Assembly (NCBI GenBank): GCA_002422545.1
Contig: DIWF01000032.1
Span: 5,920 to 69,919, forward strand
DNA: 64,000 nucleotides
Source: Firmicutes bacterium UBA6113
GTDB lineage: Bacteria > Bacillota > Clostridia > Tissierellales > Sedimentibacteraceae
Reading direction: 5' to 3'
This document shows, piece by piece, positions 42,175 through 50,642 of the stretch. The notes under the pieces are model-generated. The model had not been told where the DNA came from, did not search any database, and saw only the letters and a program-made list of their open reading frames with translations. Positions within the stretch are counted from its first letter, which is position 1. Every line of letters begins with the position of its first letter. A program made the position numbers and the translations under genes.

Positions 42175-42849
42175 TTATAATTCTTCGTTTTGTGCATGTT
42201 TTCTGCTGCATATAATTGTCAAGTTGCCGTTCCTGCATCGGATATCATCAATAAATGGTTTTTCTTCTTCGAGATTTTTAAGTACAACATCGTAGTGAAG
42301 TTCAAACATACTTCCTAAATTTGTAGTTTTAACTTTTAATAAATCTGATGACTTCAGATACTTTTCAAATAAGTCATCGAATACATTTGTGTAATCCAGG
42401 TTTTCCGGTATGGTTATTTTAAGTGATCTTTCAGAAGCAGCGCTGTCGCCGAAGCCGCTTTTGTACAGTGTCAGGAACACGAGGCATATTGCAGCTGTTG
42501 CAGATGCTGCAAATGTTATGAATCCCATTCCTGTCGCTATGCCTACAGCCATGGCGAAAAATATGAAGCTTATTTCCTTTGAGCTTCCCGGAACAGATCT
42601 GAATCTTACCAGACTGAATGCTCCCATGACAGCAACTCCAGTTCCAAGGTTGCCGTTGACCATCATAATGACCAGCTGTACCAGCAAAGGCATGAGTACC
42701 AGCGTCACTACGAAGTTTTTTGTATACTTTTTGCTGGACATGTATGTGAGAGCTATTGCTAAACCAAGAGCCAAAGAAGACACCATACATACAATGGCAT
42801 TTGTAACAGATAATGCTTCTGTTGTAGTTGTTAAGATGCTTGTAAACAT
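42175..42849 (-). CDS. DUF4956 membrane protein
   Basis: A 224-residue protein with about four membrane helices in the first 135 residues (the conserved VMGAFSLVRFRSVPGSSKEIS lies between two of them) and a cytoplasmic C-terminal domain. It matches DUF4956, which almost always accompanies a VTC-domain polyphosphate-polymerase-like protein; the two may form a membrane complex. It overlaps the VTC gene by 19 bases and precedes the lipoprotein gene by 10. Confidence 0.88.
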   Translation of the reverse strand: MFTSILTTTTEALSVTNAIVCMVSSLALGLAIALTYMSSKKYTKNFVVTLVLMPLLVQLVIMMVNGNLGTGVAVMGAFSLVRFRSVPGSSKEISFIFFAMAVGIATGMGFITFAASATAAICLVFLTLYKSGFGDSAASERSLKITIPENLDYTNVFDDLFEKYLKSSDLLKVKTTNLGSMFELHYDVVLKNLEEEKPFIDDIRCRNGNLTIICSRKHAQNEEL

Positions 42850-43634
42850 TTAATATTCCTCCAATTTATTGATGAATTTAGTTCGTTTTTTATTTCCTGT
42901 TCAGTCAGCCCTTCATGGATGGATTGTTTAAGAAGTCTTTCATTTATTAAACCCTGTTTGTATACTGTTCCGTACTTGGAGAAGGAATCAGGATAAATTT
43001 CAAGTTCTGACAGTATTCGTGCAAGCCATAGCGGAAGAGAGGCGGATGTTTTTATTTCCATGAGATAGCCGCTGAAATTATTTATGGCCATACCGAAGTT
43101 TCCCTTTCTTAAATCAAGATCATGTGTCCTACTTCTGATGTCTACGTCAAATGTTATTCTTAAACTTTCATCTTCCTTTCCAAACAATGCAACCCTATCA
43201 TAGGCTATAAATACTTTTTTCTTCGGGTTATAAAGTTTAATGAAGTAATCTATTTCTCTCAGTATCTGGTTATCTGTTTTTGGCTTTATGCCTCGTTCCA
43301 GATAATCCTCAGCTTCCTTTAAACCAAGTGATATTCTTCTTTTGAATACTGTGCGGTCGTATTTCTTTTTTATTTCAAGAAACACTTTACTGTCTTCTCC
43401 AGGAACACCATAGCTCCTTAGTCTGAACTTTTCCTTGTAAGATGGCTTTTCTATGGAATTTCTTATTAAGTCAAATGTTTCAGTGTCGTAATAAATATTG
43501 CAAATGGTGTGAAGACCAAATTTATCTATGGACATGTAAGGCTCAATTTTTTGAAATAATAAGTTGAATTTGTCTTCTGAAAGAAGATATTTCTTTTCAA
43601 TTCGTTCAAATACATTGTTGTTATTTTCTCCCAT
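42831..43634 (-). CDS. VTC-domain (polyphosphate polymerase-like) protein
   Basis: A 267-residue VTC-domain protein. In yeast this fold polymerises phosphate from ATP inside a tunnel; the basic and acidic tunnel residues are visible in ERIEKKYLLSEDKF, YKEKFRLRSYG, VFLEIKKKYDRTVFKRRISL and YLMEIKTSASLPLW. No SPX domain is present. GGAGG fixes the start at 43634; nine more codons are open upstream. First gene of a three-gene operon with DUF4956 and DUF4353. Whether the bacterial protein makes polyphosphate or acts in some surface process is unproven. Confidence 0.87.
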   Translation of the reverse strand: MGENNNNVFERIEKKYLLSEDKFNLLFQKIEPYMSIDKFGLHTICNIYYDTETFDLIRNSIEKPSYKEKFRLRSYGVPGEDSKVFLEIKKKYDRTVFKRRISLGLKEAEDYLERGIKPKTDNQILREIDYFIKLYNPKKKVFIAYDRVALFGKEDESLRITFDVDIRSRTHDLDLRKGNFGMAINNFSGYLMEIKTSASLPLWLARILSELEIYPDSFSKYGTVYKQGLINERLLKQSIHEGLTEQEIKNELNSSINWRNIKCLQAS

Positions 43635-43685
43635 AATTGTTTCCTCCGTTTCTTTTTTCATAATAAAGCCTCTTTGTGTTCATTG

Positions 43686-43718
43686 AGTGAAGTTTTAATG
43701 ATGCTTAAGTGAAGTTTT
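43686..43718 (-). promoter_or_regulatory. Direct repeat ahead of the VTC operon
   Basis: AGTGAAGTTTT occurs at 43686-43696 and again at 43708-43718, exactly 22 bp (two helical turns) apart, 50-85 bp before the VTC start. Such a pair is typical of an OmpR-family binding site. Confidence 0.55.
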
Positions 43719-43812
43719 GGATTTGAGTCTTAATAGTTAAAAAAATATCACTAGTGCGCCTACTAATCGTTAAAATGTAAAATAAATATCATAAATTTAA
43801 GCAAAATACTAG

Positions 43813-43866
43813 TTGAATTTATAAAATATATGTACTATAATTAAGGCAAACGTTTCTTGAAACGTT
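43813..43866 (+). promoter_or_regulatory. Promoter and 18-bp palindromic operator of the alanine symporter
   Basis: TTGAAT, 17 bases, TATAAT (43836-43841). A perfect palindrome AACGTTTCTTGAAACGTT follows at 43849-43866, over the expected transcription start, a repressor position. Confidence 0.8.
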
Positions 43867-43897
43867 ATGAAATTATACTATAATAGGAGGGTAAAAA

Positions 43898-45289
43898 ATG
43901 GAAGGAATTGCTCAATTTGTAACAACTATTGATGGATGGCTGTGGGGTTGGCCTTTGGTAATCTTATTGTTCGGAACTCATCTTTATTTAACATTCCGCC
44001 TCAAGTTCATTCAAAAGCACATTGGTAAGGCTATTAAACTTTCTGTAACAAAGGATGAATTGGCAACAGGCGACGTAAGCCAGTTCAGCGCACTTGCAAC
44101 TGCATTGGCTGCTACAATCGGAACAGGAAACATTGTCGGCGTTGCAACTGCCATAGCATTAGGCGGACCTGGTGCTGTTTTCTGGACATGGATGACAGGT
44201 GTGTTCGGCATTGCCACAAAGTATGCAGAATCCCTGCTTTCTGTAAAATACAGAGTTAAAACAGCTGATGGAACAATGGCCGGCGGACCTATGTATGTTC
44301 TGGAATACGGAATGAAAAACAAACCACTTGCTTACATGTTTGCATTTTTCGGAAGCGTTGCAGCATTTGGTATTGGTAACACTGTACAGGCAAACTCAAT
44401 TTCTAACATGATGTCAAATCAGTTTGGAACTCCTACTTGGATTACAGGTATAGCATTGGCAGTACTTACAGGTATAGTTATTATAGGCGGTGTTAAGAGA
44501 ATAGCAAGTGTTTGCGACAAACTTGTTCCTTTCATGGCTGTATTCTATGTACTTGGCTGCGTTATAATACTTGCTATGACATTTAAAACAATACCTGCAA
44601 CAATAGGATTGATCGTATCAAGCGCATTCACAGGCCAGGCAGCTGTGGGCGGATTTGCAGGTTCAACAATAATGATGACAGCAAGATATGGGGTTGCCAG
44701 GGGGTTGTTCTCCAATGAATCTGGTTTAGGTAGTGCTCCTATAGTTGCTGCAGCAGCACAGACAAGAAACCCTGTTAGACAGGCTCTTGTTGCTTCAACA
44801 GGAACATTCTGGGATACAGTAATTGTATGTATGATGACTGGTATTACAATTGTTAATACAGGTGTTTGGAACACAGGTCTTAACGGCGGAGATTTAACAA
44901 ACGCTGCATTTGGAAACATTCCTGTTATAGGACCTTTGGTACTTACAATTGGTTTGTTGACATTCGTATTCTCAACAATACTTGGATGGTCATATTACGG
45001 AGAAAAATGCGTGGAATATCTGTTCCATTCAAAGAAAGCCATACTTCCTTACAGAATTCTTTATACAGTAGCCGTATACTTCGGTGCAGTTATGTCCTTG
45101 GCATTTGTATGGGATTTGGCAGACTTGTTTAACGGTTTGATGGCTATACCAAACTTGATTTCACTTATTGTTTTGTCAAGTGTTATCGTAAGCGAAACAA
45201 AGGAATACTTGTGGGACAACAATCTTGATAAAGTAAACGATGAAGTATTGGTTGAGCTTGATGACAAAATGATGGCTAAATCAAAATAA
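43898..45289 (+). CDS. Sodium:alanine (AGCS-family) symporter
   Basis: A 463-residue alanine or glycine:cation symporter with about 11 membrane segments. Conserved stretches: LALAATIGTGNIVGVATAI-type motif (ALAATIGTGNIVGVATA), GGPGAVFWTWMTGVFGIATK, YAESLLSVKYR and GLFSNESGLGSAPIVAAAAQ. It takes up alanine, glycine or D-alanine with Na+. GGAGG precedes the ATG. It is a single-gene unit with a strong promoter, a palindromic operator and a terminator. Confidence 0.95.
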   Translation: MEGIAQFVTTIDGWLWGWPLVILLFGTHLYLTFRLKFIQKHIGKAIKLSVTKDELATGDVSQFSALATALAATIGTGNIVGVATAIALGGPGAVFWTWMTGVFGIATKYAESLLSVKYRVKTADGTMAGGPMYVLEYGMKNKPLAYMFAFFGSVAAFGIGNTVQANSISNMMSNQFGTPTWITGIALAVLTGIVIIGGVKRIASVCDKLVPFMAVFYVLGCVIILAMTFKTIPATIGLIVSSAFTGQAAVGGFAGSTIMMTARYGVARGLFSNESGLGSAPIVAAAAQTRNPVRQALVASTGTFWDTVIVCMMTGITIVNTGVWNTGLNGGDLTNAAFGNIPVIGPLVLTIGLLTFVFSTILGWSYYGEKCVEYLFHSKKAILPYRILYTVAVYFGAVMSLAFVWDLADLFNGLMAIPNLISLIVLSSVIVSETKEYLWDNNLDKVNDEVLVELDDKMMAKSK

Positions 45290-45316
45290 ATAAAGAAGTA
45301 AATAAATAAAAAACAC

Positions 45317-45375
45317 ACTAGTGTCTAGGTTGATGGCATTGAAATTGTCAATAATCTTAGTCACTAGTTTTTTTT
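45317..45375 (+). terminator. Intrinsic terminator
   Basis: ACTAGTG and CACTAGT form the base of a long imperfect hairpin followed by eight or more Ts. Confidence 0.7.
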
Positions 45376-45551
45376 TGGTTTGCATATATCAGATACATTC
45401 ACAATGTAAAGATGTTTCATGAATTTCACACCATTTAATATGATTCATATAATTAATATAACAATTTAAATTTCTGTTAATAAATCGAATATGAAAATAG
45501 TTTATTTCGATTGAACATGTGTTATAATATTATAAATGCTTGTTGGGGGTA

Positions 45552-46238
45552 ATGATGTTGAACAATGAGGAATTAAAGAAAATTACTGCAGAGTTAAGCT
45601 TTTGGGATAAATTAAGTTCCAGGGAAATGGAACTTTTTAAGAATAATGTTCAAAAAGTGAAATATTCCAAGGGAGAGAATCTTCACAGCGCAGACAATGA
45701 GTGCCTGGGTCTTCTTTTGGTACTATCTGGAGAACTGCGAGTATATATATTGTCTGAGGATGGCCGTGAGGTTACGCTATACAGGCTTTCAGATGGAGAC
45801 GCATGTGTTCTTTCTGCTTCCTGCATACTTCACAACATCACATTTGATGTTTTCATAGATGCACAGTGTGACACAGAAGTGCTGCTCTTGAACATTTCTG
45901 CCTTCAGTCAGCTCACTCAGGGAAATGTATATGTGGAAAATTTCGCTCTCAAAAACACTGTAGACAGGTTTTCAGACGTCATGTGGGCAATTGAACAAAT
46001 ATTGTTTACAAGCTTTGACAAAAGACTTGCTACATTTTTACTGGATGAATCTTCAAAAATAAAATCACTTGATATTAAACTTACACACGATCAAATTGCC
46101 AAGTACATGGGAAGTGCGAGGGAAGTTGTTTCTAGAATGCTTAAAAATTTTGAAACTTTAGGCATAGTAAAACTCTCCAGAGGGCTGATACACATTGTTG
46201 ACAAAGATGGACTCAGGAAAATGCTCAAAAAATTATAG
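45552..46238 (+). CDS. Crp/Fnr-family transcriptional regulator
   Basis: A regulator of about 228 residues: a cyclic-nucleotide-binding-type beta-barrel (GLLLVLSGELRVYILSEDGRE; YRLSDGDACVLSASCIL) and a C-terminal winged helix (LTHDQIAKYMGSAREVVSRML). The arrangement is close to clostridial Crp/Fnr proteins that respond to redox or oxygen stress rather than cAMP. Cys residues in the barrel (DACVLSASC) could be redox-active, but no FNR-type N-terminal cluster is visible. The start is either of two adjacent ATGs (45552, 45555) after GGGGG. Confidence 0.88.
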   Translation: MMLNNEELKKITAELSFWDKLSSREMELFKNNVQKVKYSKGENLHSADNECLGLLLVLSGELRVYILSEDGREVTLYRLSDGDACVLSASCILHNITFDVFIDAQCDTEVLLLNISAFSQLTQGNVYVENFALKNTVDRFSDVMWAIEQILFTSFDKRLATFLLDESSKIKSLDIKLTHDQIAKYMGSAREVVSRMLKNFETLGIVKLSRGLIHIVDKDGLRKMLKKL

Positions 46239-46266
46239 AACCTGGTTATCCAGGTTCTATAATTTT
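46231..46266. terminator. Bidirectional terminator
   Basis: ATTATAGAACCTGG and CCAGGTTCTATAAT form a perfect 14-bp stem with a 4-base loop and T/A runs on both sides, between convergent genes. Confidence 0.93.
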
Positions 46267-46267
46267 G

Positions 46268-46702
46268 TTACTGCCAGTTTCTTCCGCCGCCACCGCAGCC
46301 TCTTCCGCCGCCGTAGCCAAATCCCATCATTCCGCCGCCGCCGCATCCACCGCCGAAGCCGTTGATTGCACAGTTTTCCTGTCTTAACTGCATATTTTCA
46401 TATATATCGTCTGCTTGTTCCTGTGTGATTGTTCCGTCTTTTACTTTTTCATCCAAATATGCTTTTTTGTCTTCAAGTATTTTTTCATTGTATTCTTCCC
46501 ACAATCCTTGATCATAAGCCATTTGTCCGTAAGTTAATCCTGTTTCATACCTTTCATCTGTAACTTCATCAACGCTTTTTCCTGTCAATCCAGCAAGAAT
46601 TTCAGCTGGAGAGCTTACTGTGTAAGCAAAAGCCGTAAATGATGTTGCCAATAAAGCCAACACAACAAGTATCATCACTGTTGCTTTCTTATGTTTTTTC
46701 AT
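46268..46702 (-). CDS. Secreted protein with Gly/Cys/Met-rich tail
   Basis: A 144-residue exported protein. A signal peptide (KKATVMILVVLALLATSFTAFA, split here as ATVMILVVLALLATSFTAFA) is followed by a helical domain (EILAGLTGKSVDEVTDERYE; DGTITQEQADDIYENMQLRQ) of the DUF2680-like kind, and a tail of glycine with interspersed Cys, Met, Tyr and Arg (GGGCGGGGMMGFGYGGGRGC). The tail could bind metal or cross-link. It is divergent from an OmpR-type two-component system whose sensor has a similar Gly/Met stretch, so it is probably its target. Confidence 0.75.
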   Translation of the reverse strand: MKKHKKATVMILVVLALLATSFTAFAYTVSSPAEILAGLTGKSVDEVTDERYETGLTYGQMAYDQGLWEEYNEKILEDKKAYLDEKVKDGTITQEQADDIYENMQLRQENCAINGFGGGCGGGGMMGFGYGGGRGCGGGGRNWQ

Positions 46703-46756
46703 TTTATTTCCTCCTGTTATTCATAATTTGTTTGTAATGTCACTATAAAATAAATT

Positions 46757-46837
46757 TGTGGCAAAAGTATGTCTTTTTTATATTGTTTTTATGTAATTTT
46801 TTATGACTTAGAACTCAAAAAACAAAATTTTGCCACA
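46757..46837. promoter_or_regulatory. Inverted repeat pair in divergent promoter region
   Basis: TGTGGCAAAA (46757-46766) and TTTTGCCACA (46828-46837) are perfect inverted copies 61 bp apart, lying between the secreted-protein gene and the two-component genes. A TATAAT box (46848-46853) lies 10 bp to the right of the second copy. Likely binding sites for the response regulator. Confidence 0.6.
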
Positions 46838-46890
46838 CATTAAATACTATAATATGGTATAATTGCTTATCATATTACAGAGGTGATTTT

Positions 46891-47586
46891 ATGTCAGTAA
46901 TGCTTATTGCAGATGATAACAGACAAATAACATCAATACTTGAAGAATACGCTAAAAATGAGGGCTTTGAAGTCAAGGTTGCATTCAATGGGCGGGAAGC
47001 ACTCAGAAGTTTTGAAAAATACAATCCTGATATAGTCCTCCTTGACGTAATGATGCCGGAAATGGACGGCTTTGAAGTTTGCCGTGAAATTCGCAAGCAG
47101 TCTAATGTTCCCATTATAATGATTACTGCAAGAGGAGAAGATTTCGAAAGGATTATGGGACTGGACATAGGTGCTGACGATTACATAGTTAAACCTTTTT
47201 CTCCAGCAGAAGTTATGGCAAGAGTAAGAGCAATCATGAGAAGAATGATGATTGATGACAAGAAAGCTAGCCAGATTTTTTCTTATGATAACCTGAAAAT
47301 AAATATGAACGATTACATTGTTACAATTGACAATAAAAATGTTTCTTTAACAAAAAAGGAAATTGAAATTCTTTGGACTCTTGTTTCAAACAGGAACAAG
47401 GTTTTTACAAGAGACAACCTGTTGAACAGCCTGTGGGGATACGATTATTTCGGAGACAACAGGACTGTGGATTCCCACATCAAAAGACTGAGATCAAAGC
47501 TTGATGAATTTGAACATGAAAATTGGGAGATAAAGACCATTTGGGGAGTAGGTTACAAATTTGAGGTTGAGGCAGATGAAAAATAA
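46891..47586 (+). CDS. OmpR/PhoB-family response regulator
   Basis: A 231-residue regulator: receiver domain (MLIADDNRQITSILEEYAK, acceptor Asp in DIVLLDVMMPEMDG, KPFSPAEV) and winged helix (LTKKEIEILWTLVSNRNKVF; DNRTVDSHIKRLRSKLDE). AGAGGTGA precedes the ATG. Co-transcribed with the kinase gene, which starts before its stop codon. Confidence 0.93.
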   Translation: MSVMLIADDNRQITSILEEYAKNEGFEVKVAFNGREALRSFEKYNPDIVLLDVMMPEMDGFEVCREIRKQSNVPIIMITARGEDFERIMGLDIGADDYIVKPFSPAEVMARVRAIMRRMMIDDKKASQIFSYDNLKINMNDYIVTIDNKNVSLTKKEIEILWTLVSNRNKVFTRDNLLNSLWGYDYFGDNRTVDSHIKRLRSKLDEFEHENWEIKTIWGVGYKFEVEADEK

Positions 47587-49048
47587 AATAGCAAGAAAAC
47601 TTATTATATATTTTTCTGCAGCGCTTCTCATATTTGCTGTCGTAATAGGCAGCATATTCATGAGCCTGTTTAAAAACAACACAATTGAAATTCACAAAAA
47701 TGATATTGAAAACCGTGCTCTCACCATAGCAACAACAATATCAGAACTTTTGGAGGGCTCATCTGCATTTAACGGCATACAAGGCGGAGGCATGGGCATG
47801 GGAATGGGTGGAATGATGAACTTGCAGGGAAGCCTGGGCTCGTATCTCAGGAATGTGGATGATATAGCCATGGCTGACGTGTGGATTGTGGATGAAAATT
47901 TAAATTTGCTGACCATAGGCTCTATGGCGCGGATGCATTACACATACTCAGACATGCCTGAGGATGCCGATGTTGTTGTAAAGGACGTGTTTGACGGCAA
48001 CACCACATTCAGCGAAGGTTTCAGCGATATGCTTGATGCCCCCACACTTACTGTGGGAACTCCTATTGTATCAGGCAACGAAATAATTGGAGCACTCCTC
48101 ATCCATTCACCTGTTGAAGGAATGAATGGTGCTATTTTCGAAGGGTTTAAAATGCTTGTATTAAGCATTGCAATTGCACTTGTTTTGTCCATTGTAATCT
48201 CAGTTTTTCTTGCAATGTATTTTACAAAGCCCCTTAAGAAAATGAAAAGCACTGCACTTGTCCTGGCTGAAGGCGATTACACAGCAAAGACAGGAGTTGT
48301 GCAGGATGATGAAATAGGAGAGCTTGCTGCAACAATTGATGTTTTAAGCGAAAGGCTTGACAAGGCAAGCCATGAAAGCGAAATACTTCAGAAACAAAGA
48401 CAAGACTTCATCACAAACATTTCCCATGAGCTAAGAACCCCGGTTACGGTAATCAGAGGCTCCCTTGAGGCCATATGCGACGGAGTGGTCAAGGACCCGG
48501 CACAGGTGAAAGAATACAACAAGCAGATGCTTGCTGAAAGCAAGGGGCTGGAAAGGCTTGTGAATGATCTTCTTGAACTATCAAGGCTTCAGAATTCAGA
48601 TTTTAAAATTGAAATGCAGGAAATTAACCTAAACGATGTAATCAGAGATGCCGTTAGAAGCGCTTCAAACATGGCAAGAAAGAAAAATATAATCATAGAT
48701 TACTCAGAGGACCGTGACATTTTCATGATTAGGGGAGATTACGGAAGGTTGAGGCAAATGTTCATGATTGTTATTGACAATGCCATAAAGTTTTCAAAGG
48801 ATAACAGCATAATATATTTAAGTATGAAGAACAATACTGTTGAGGTAAGAGATACTGGAATTGGAATTTCAAGGGAAGATATGCCTTTCATATTCAACCG
48901 TTACTACAGGATAAAAACAGAAGAAAACAAAACCGGAACAGGTCTGGGACTAACCATAGCTCAGCAGATTGCCAGCAGGCACAACGTTGAAATGTCGGCA
49001 GAAAGCGAGCCCGGCACAGGAACGAGCTTCAAGTTTGAATTCAAATAA
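47576..49048 (+). CDS. Sensor histidine kinase with Gly/Met-rich sensor loop
   Basis: A 490-residue membrane kinase: helix 1 (about 9-30), an extracellular domain of roughly 150 residues, helix 2 (about 195-218), HAMP (TKPLKKMKSTALVLAEGDY), HisKA (DFITNISHELRTPVTVIRGS) and ATPase (NAIKFSKDN, DTGIGIS, GTGLGLTIA). The extracellular domain contains GGGMGMGMGGMMN at about residues 67-79. Runs of Met of this sort bind Cu(I) or Ag(I) in other proteins, which suggests metal or redox sensing (inference). It starts inside the end of the regulator gene; the aldo/keto reductase follows after 12 bases. Confidence 0.9.
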   Translation: MKNKIARKLIIYFSAALLIFAVVIGSIFMSLFKNNTIEIHKNDIENRALTIATTISELLEGSSAFNGIQGGGMGMGMGGMMNLQGSLGSYLRNVDDIAMADVWIVDENLNLLTIGSMARMHYTYSDMPEDADVVVKDVFDGNTTFSEGFSDMLDAPTLTVGTPIVSGNEIIGALLIHSPVEGMNGAIFEGFKMLVLSIAIALVLSIVISVFLAMYFTKPLKKMKSTALVLAEGDYTAKTGVVQDDEIGELAATIDVLSERLDKASHESEILQKQRQDFITNISHELRTPVTVIRGSLEAICDGVVKDPAQVKEYNKQMLAESKGLERLVNDLLELSRLQNSDFKIEMQEINLNDVIRDAVRSASNMARKKNIIIDYSEDRDIFMIRGDYGRLRQMFMIVIDNAIKFSKDNSIIYLSMKNNTVEVRDTGIGISREDMPFIFNRYYRIKTEENKTGTGLGLTIAQQIASRHNVEMSAESEPGTGTSFKFEFK

Positions 49049-49060
49049 GGAAGGGTAAAA

Positions 49061-50251
49061 ATGATAAAAAAAATTAACCAGAAAAATGGAGACAGACTAT
49101 CCATATTAGGCTTTGGCTGCATGAGATTTCCCACAAAGGGCGGATCAATTGACGAGGCAAGAGCAATACACATGATAAGAAGTGCCATTGAAAATGGAGT
49201 CAATTATTTTGATACGGCTTATATATATCATGCAGGAAAAAGCGAATCGCTTCTCGGCAAGGCTTTGGAGGATGGTTACAGAGAAAGGGTAAATATTGCA
49301 ACCAAGCTTCCTCCCTACATGGTAAACAAGCTTGATAATGCAAAAAAAATAATTTCCACGCAGCTTTCAAGGCTCAGGACCAATCATATAGATTACTACC
49401 TTCTCCACATGCTGACAGATCTAGCCATGTACAAAAAAATGGAATCACTGGGCGTCATGGAATATCTTGAAGAACTAAAAAGAGACGGAACAATAGGAAA
49501 CATCGGTTTTTCATTTCACGGCAGCAAACAGGATTTTGAACAGATAATAAAATCGTACCCCTGGGATTTTTGTCAGATTCAGTACAATTATCTTGATGAA
49601 AACAACCAGGCTACAAAGTCAGGATTGATGCTTGCTTATGAAATGTCCATACCTGTCATAGTAATGGAACCATTAAGGGGAGGAAAGCTGGTAGACAGTC
49701 TTCCTAAAAGCGTCATGAAGGCATTTGAAGAATGCGACAATAAAAAATCTCCTGCTGAATGGGGATTGAGGTGGATATGGAACCACAAGGAAGTTAATGT
49801 TGTTCTTTCCGGAATGAGCGATGAGGCTCAGGTTGAAGAAAATATAAGAATTGCCGGCGATGCAAGGGAAAATTCACTTACTGAAAAGGAAATTGAAGTG
49901 TTTTATCGGGTCAAATCAATAATGAACGAGAAAATCAAGGTTCCGTGCACAGCCTGCGCATACTGCATGCCATGCCCTCACGGAGTCAATATTCCAGGGT
50001 GCTTTGCAAGCTACAACGAAAAGTATCTTCTTGAAGACAAGATGTACAAAATAAAATATGCCCAGACTTTGGGGGCTATGTCATCAACACCGGCATATGC
50101 TTCACAGTGCAAGGAATGCGGCAAGTGCGAGCTTCACTGCCCACAAAAAATAGAAATACGAAAAGAACTTAAAAATGTAAGCAGGGAAATGGAAGGCATA
50201 ATGTTCAAGCCTGTTGTAAAAGCTGCAAGAAAAATCTTAAAAATTAAATAA
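49061..50251 (+). CDS. Aldo/keto reductase with C-terminal 4Fe-4S region
   Basis: A 396-residue protein. The first 280 residues are an aldo/keto reductase barrel (LGFGCMRFPTKGG; the catalytic Asp and Tyr in VNYFDTAYIYHAGKSE; KLPPYMV; DYYLLHML). The C-terminal part has two cysteine groups, CTACAYCMPCPHGVNIPGC and CKECGKCELHCP, typical of the ferredoxin-like addition found in anaerobes. Substrate unknown. It follows the kinase gene by 12 bases with its own AAGGAAGGG site, so the two-component system may co-regulate it. Confidence 0.9.
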   Translation: MIKKINQKNGDRLSILGFGCMRFPTKGGSIDEARAIHMIRSAIENGVNYFDTAYIYHAGKSESLLGKALEDGYRERVNIATKLPPYMVNKLDNAKKIISTQLSRLRTNHIDYYLLHMLTDLAMYKKMESLGVMEYLEELKRDGTIGNIGFSFHGSKQDFEQIIKSYPWDFCQIQYNYLDENNQATKSGLMLAYEMSIPVIVMEPLRGGKLVDSLPKSVMKAFEECDNKKSPAEWGLRWIWNHKEVNVVLSGMSDEAQVEENIRIAGDARENSLTEKEIEVFYRVKSIMNEKIKVPCTACAYCMPCPHGVNIPGCFASYNEKYLLEDKMYKIKYAQTLGAMSSTPAYASQCKECGKCELHCPQKIEIRKELKNVSREMEGIMFKPVVKAARKILKIK

Positions 50252-50267
50252 GGCCTGAGGCCTTTTA
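50250..50267 (+). terminator. Short intrinsic terminator
   Basis: AAGGCC-TGA-GGCCTTTT, directly after the reductase stop codon. Confidence 0.75.
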
Positions 50268-50512
50268 GGTTGATGACAAAGTAACTTTTGACGCTGTCAT
50301 TCTGAGGGCATAGCCCGAAAGATGCCCTAACCCTATTTTTCAGGTGCTTTTCTGATAAATAACGGTAGGTCATTCGCAATGAGCACCAAATTTATATGAG
50401 CAATAGCGAATAAATAAATTTGTGTGTGAAACTGCGGAATCTCATGTTTTCAATAAAGATGAGATCCTTCACTATCGTTCAGGATGACAGCGTCGGGGTC
50501 TGTCAATAGTCT

Positions 50513-50537
50513 GAAAGACCTGTGGTCTTTTATTTTT
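50513..50537. terminator. Terminator-like hairpin
   Basis: AAAGACC-TGT-GGTCTTT followed by a T-rich tail. Confidence 0.65.
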
Positions 50538-50600
50538 GTATACTAGTTCCGCAACAAAAACATGATATAATTAAAAATATTTTTAAATTACGAAATGAAA

Positions 50601-50640
50601 ATACCTCCTTAGATTCTCTAATATATAGAGAGGAGATTAA
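50601..50640 (+). promoter_or_regulatory. Leader that can mask the ECF sigma ribosome-binding site
   Basis: CCTCC (50604-50608) and CTCT (50616-50619) can pair with AGAG (50627-50630) and AGGAG (50631-50635), the last being the ribosome-binding site of the sigma factor gene. Confidence 0.4.
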
Positions 50641-50642
50641 GC

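Larger units (their letters stand above)
50268..50642. repeat. Intergenic with dispersed repeat element, copy A
   Basis: The stretch holds an inverted pair GACGCTGTCATTCTGA (50290-50305) / GGATGACAGCGTC (50482-50494) enclosing about 180 bases. The inner part (about 50324-50445), with GCCCTAACCC, CGGTAGGTCA and AAATTTGTG, is related to a second copy at 56066-56180. A hairpin with T run (50513-50537) ends it, followed by the leader of the ECF sigma gene. Confidence 0.65.

Noticed and set aside
45335..45350. Sigma-54-like sequence TGGCATTGAAATTGTC
   Set aside because: The essential GC at -12 is GT, and it lies within a terminator hairpin.
46268..46380. Repetitive GCC/CCG tract near 46280-46365 as a repeat element
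   Set aside because: It is the codon pattern of the glycine-rich tail of a secreted protein.
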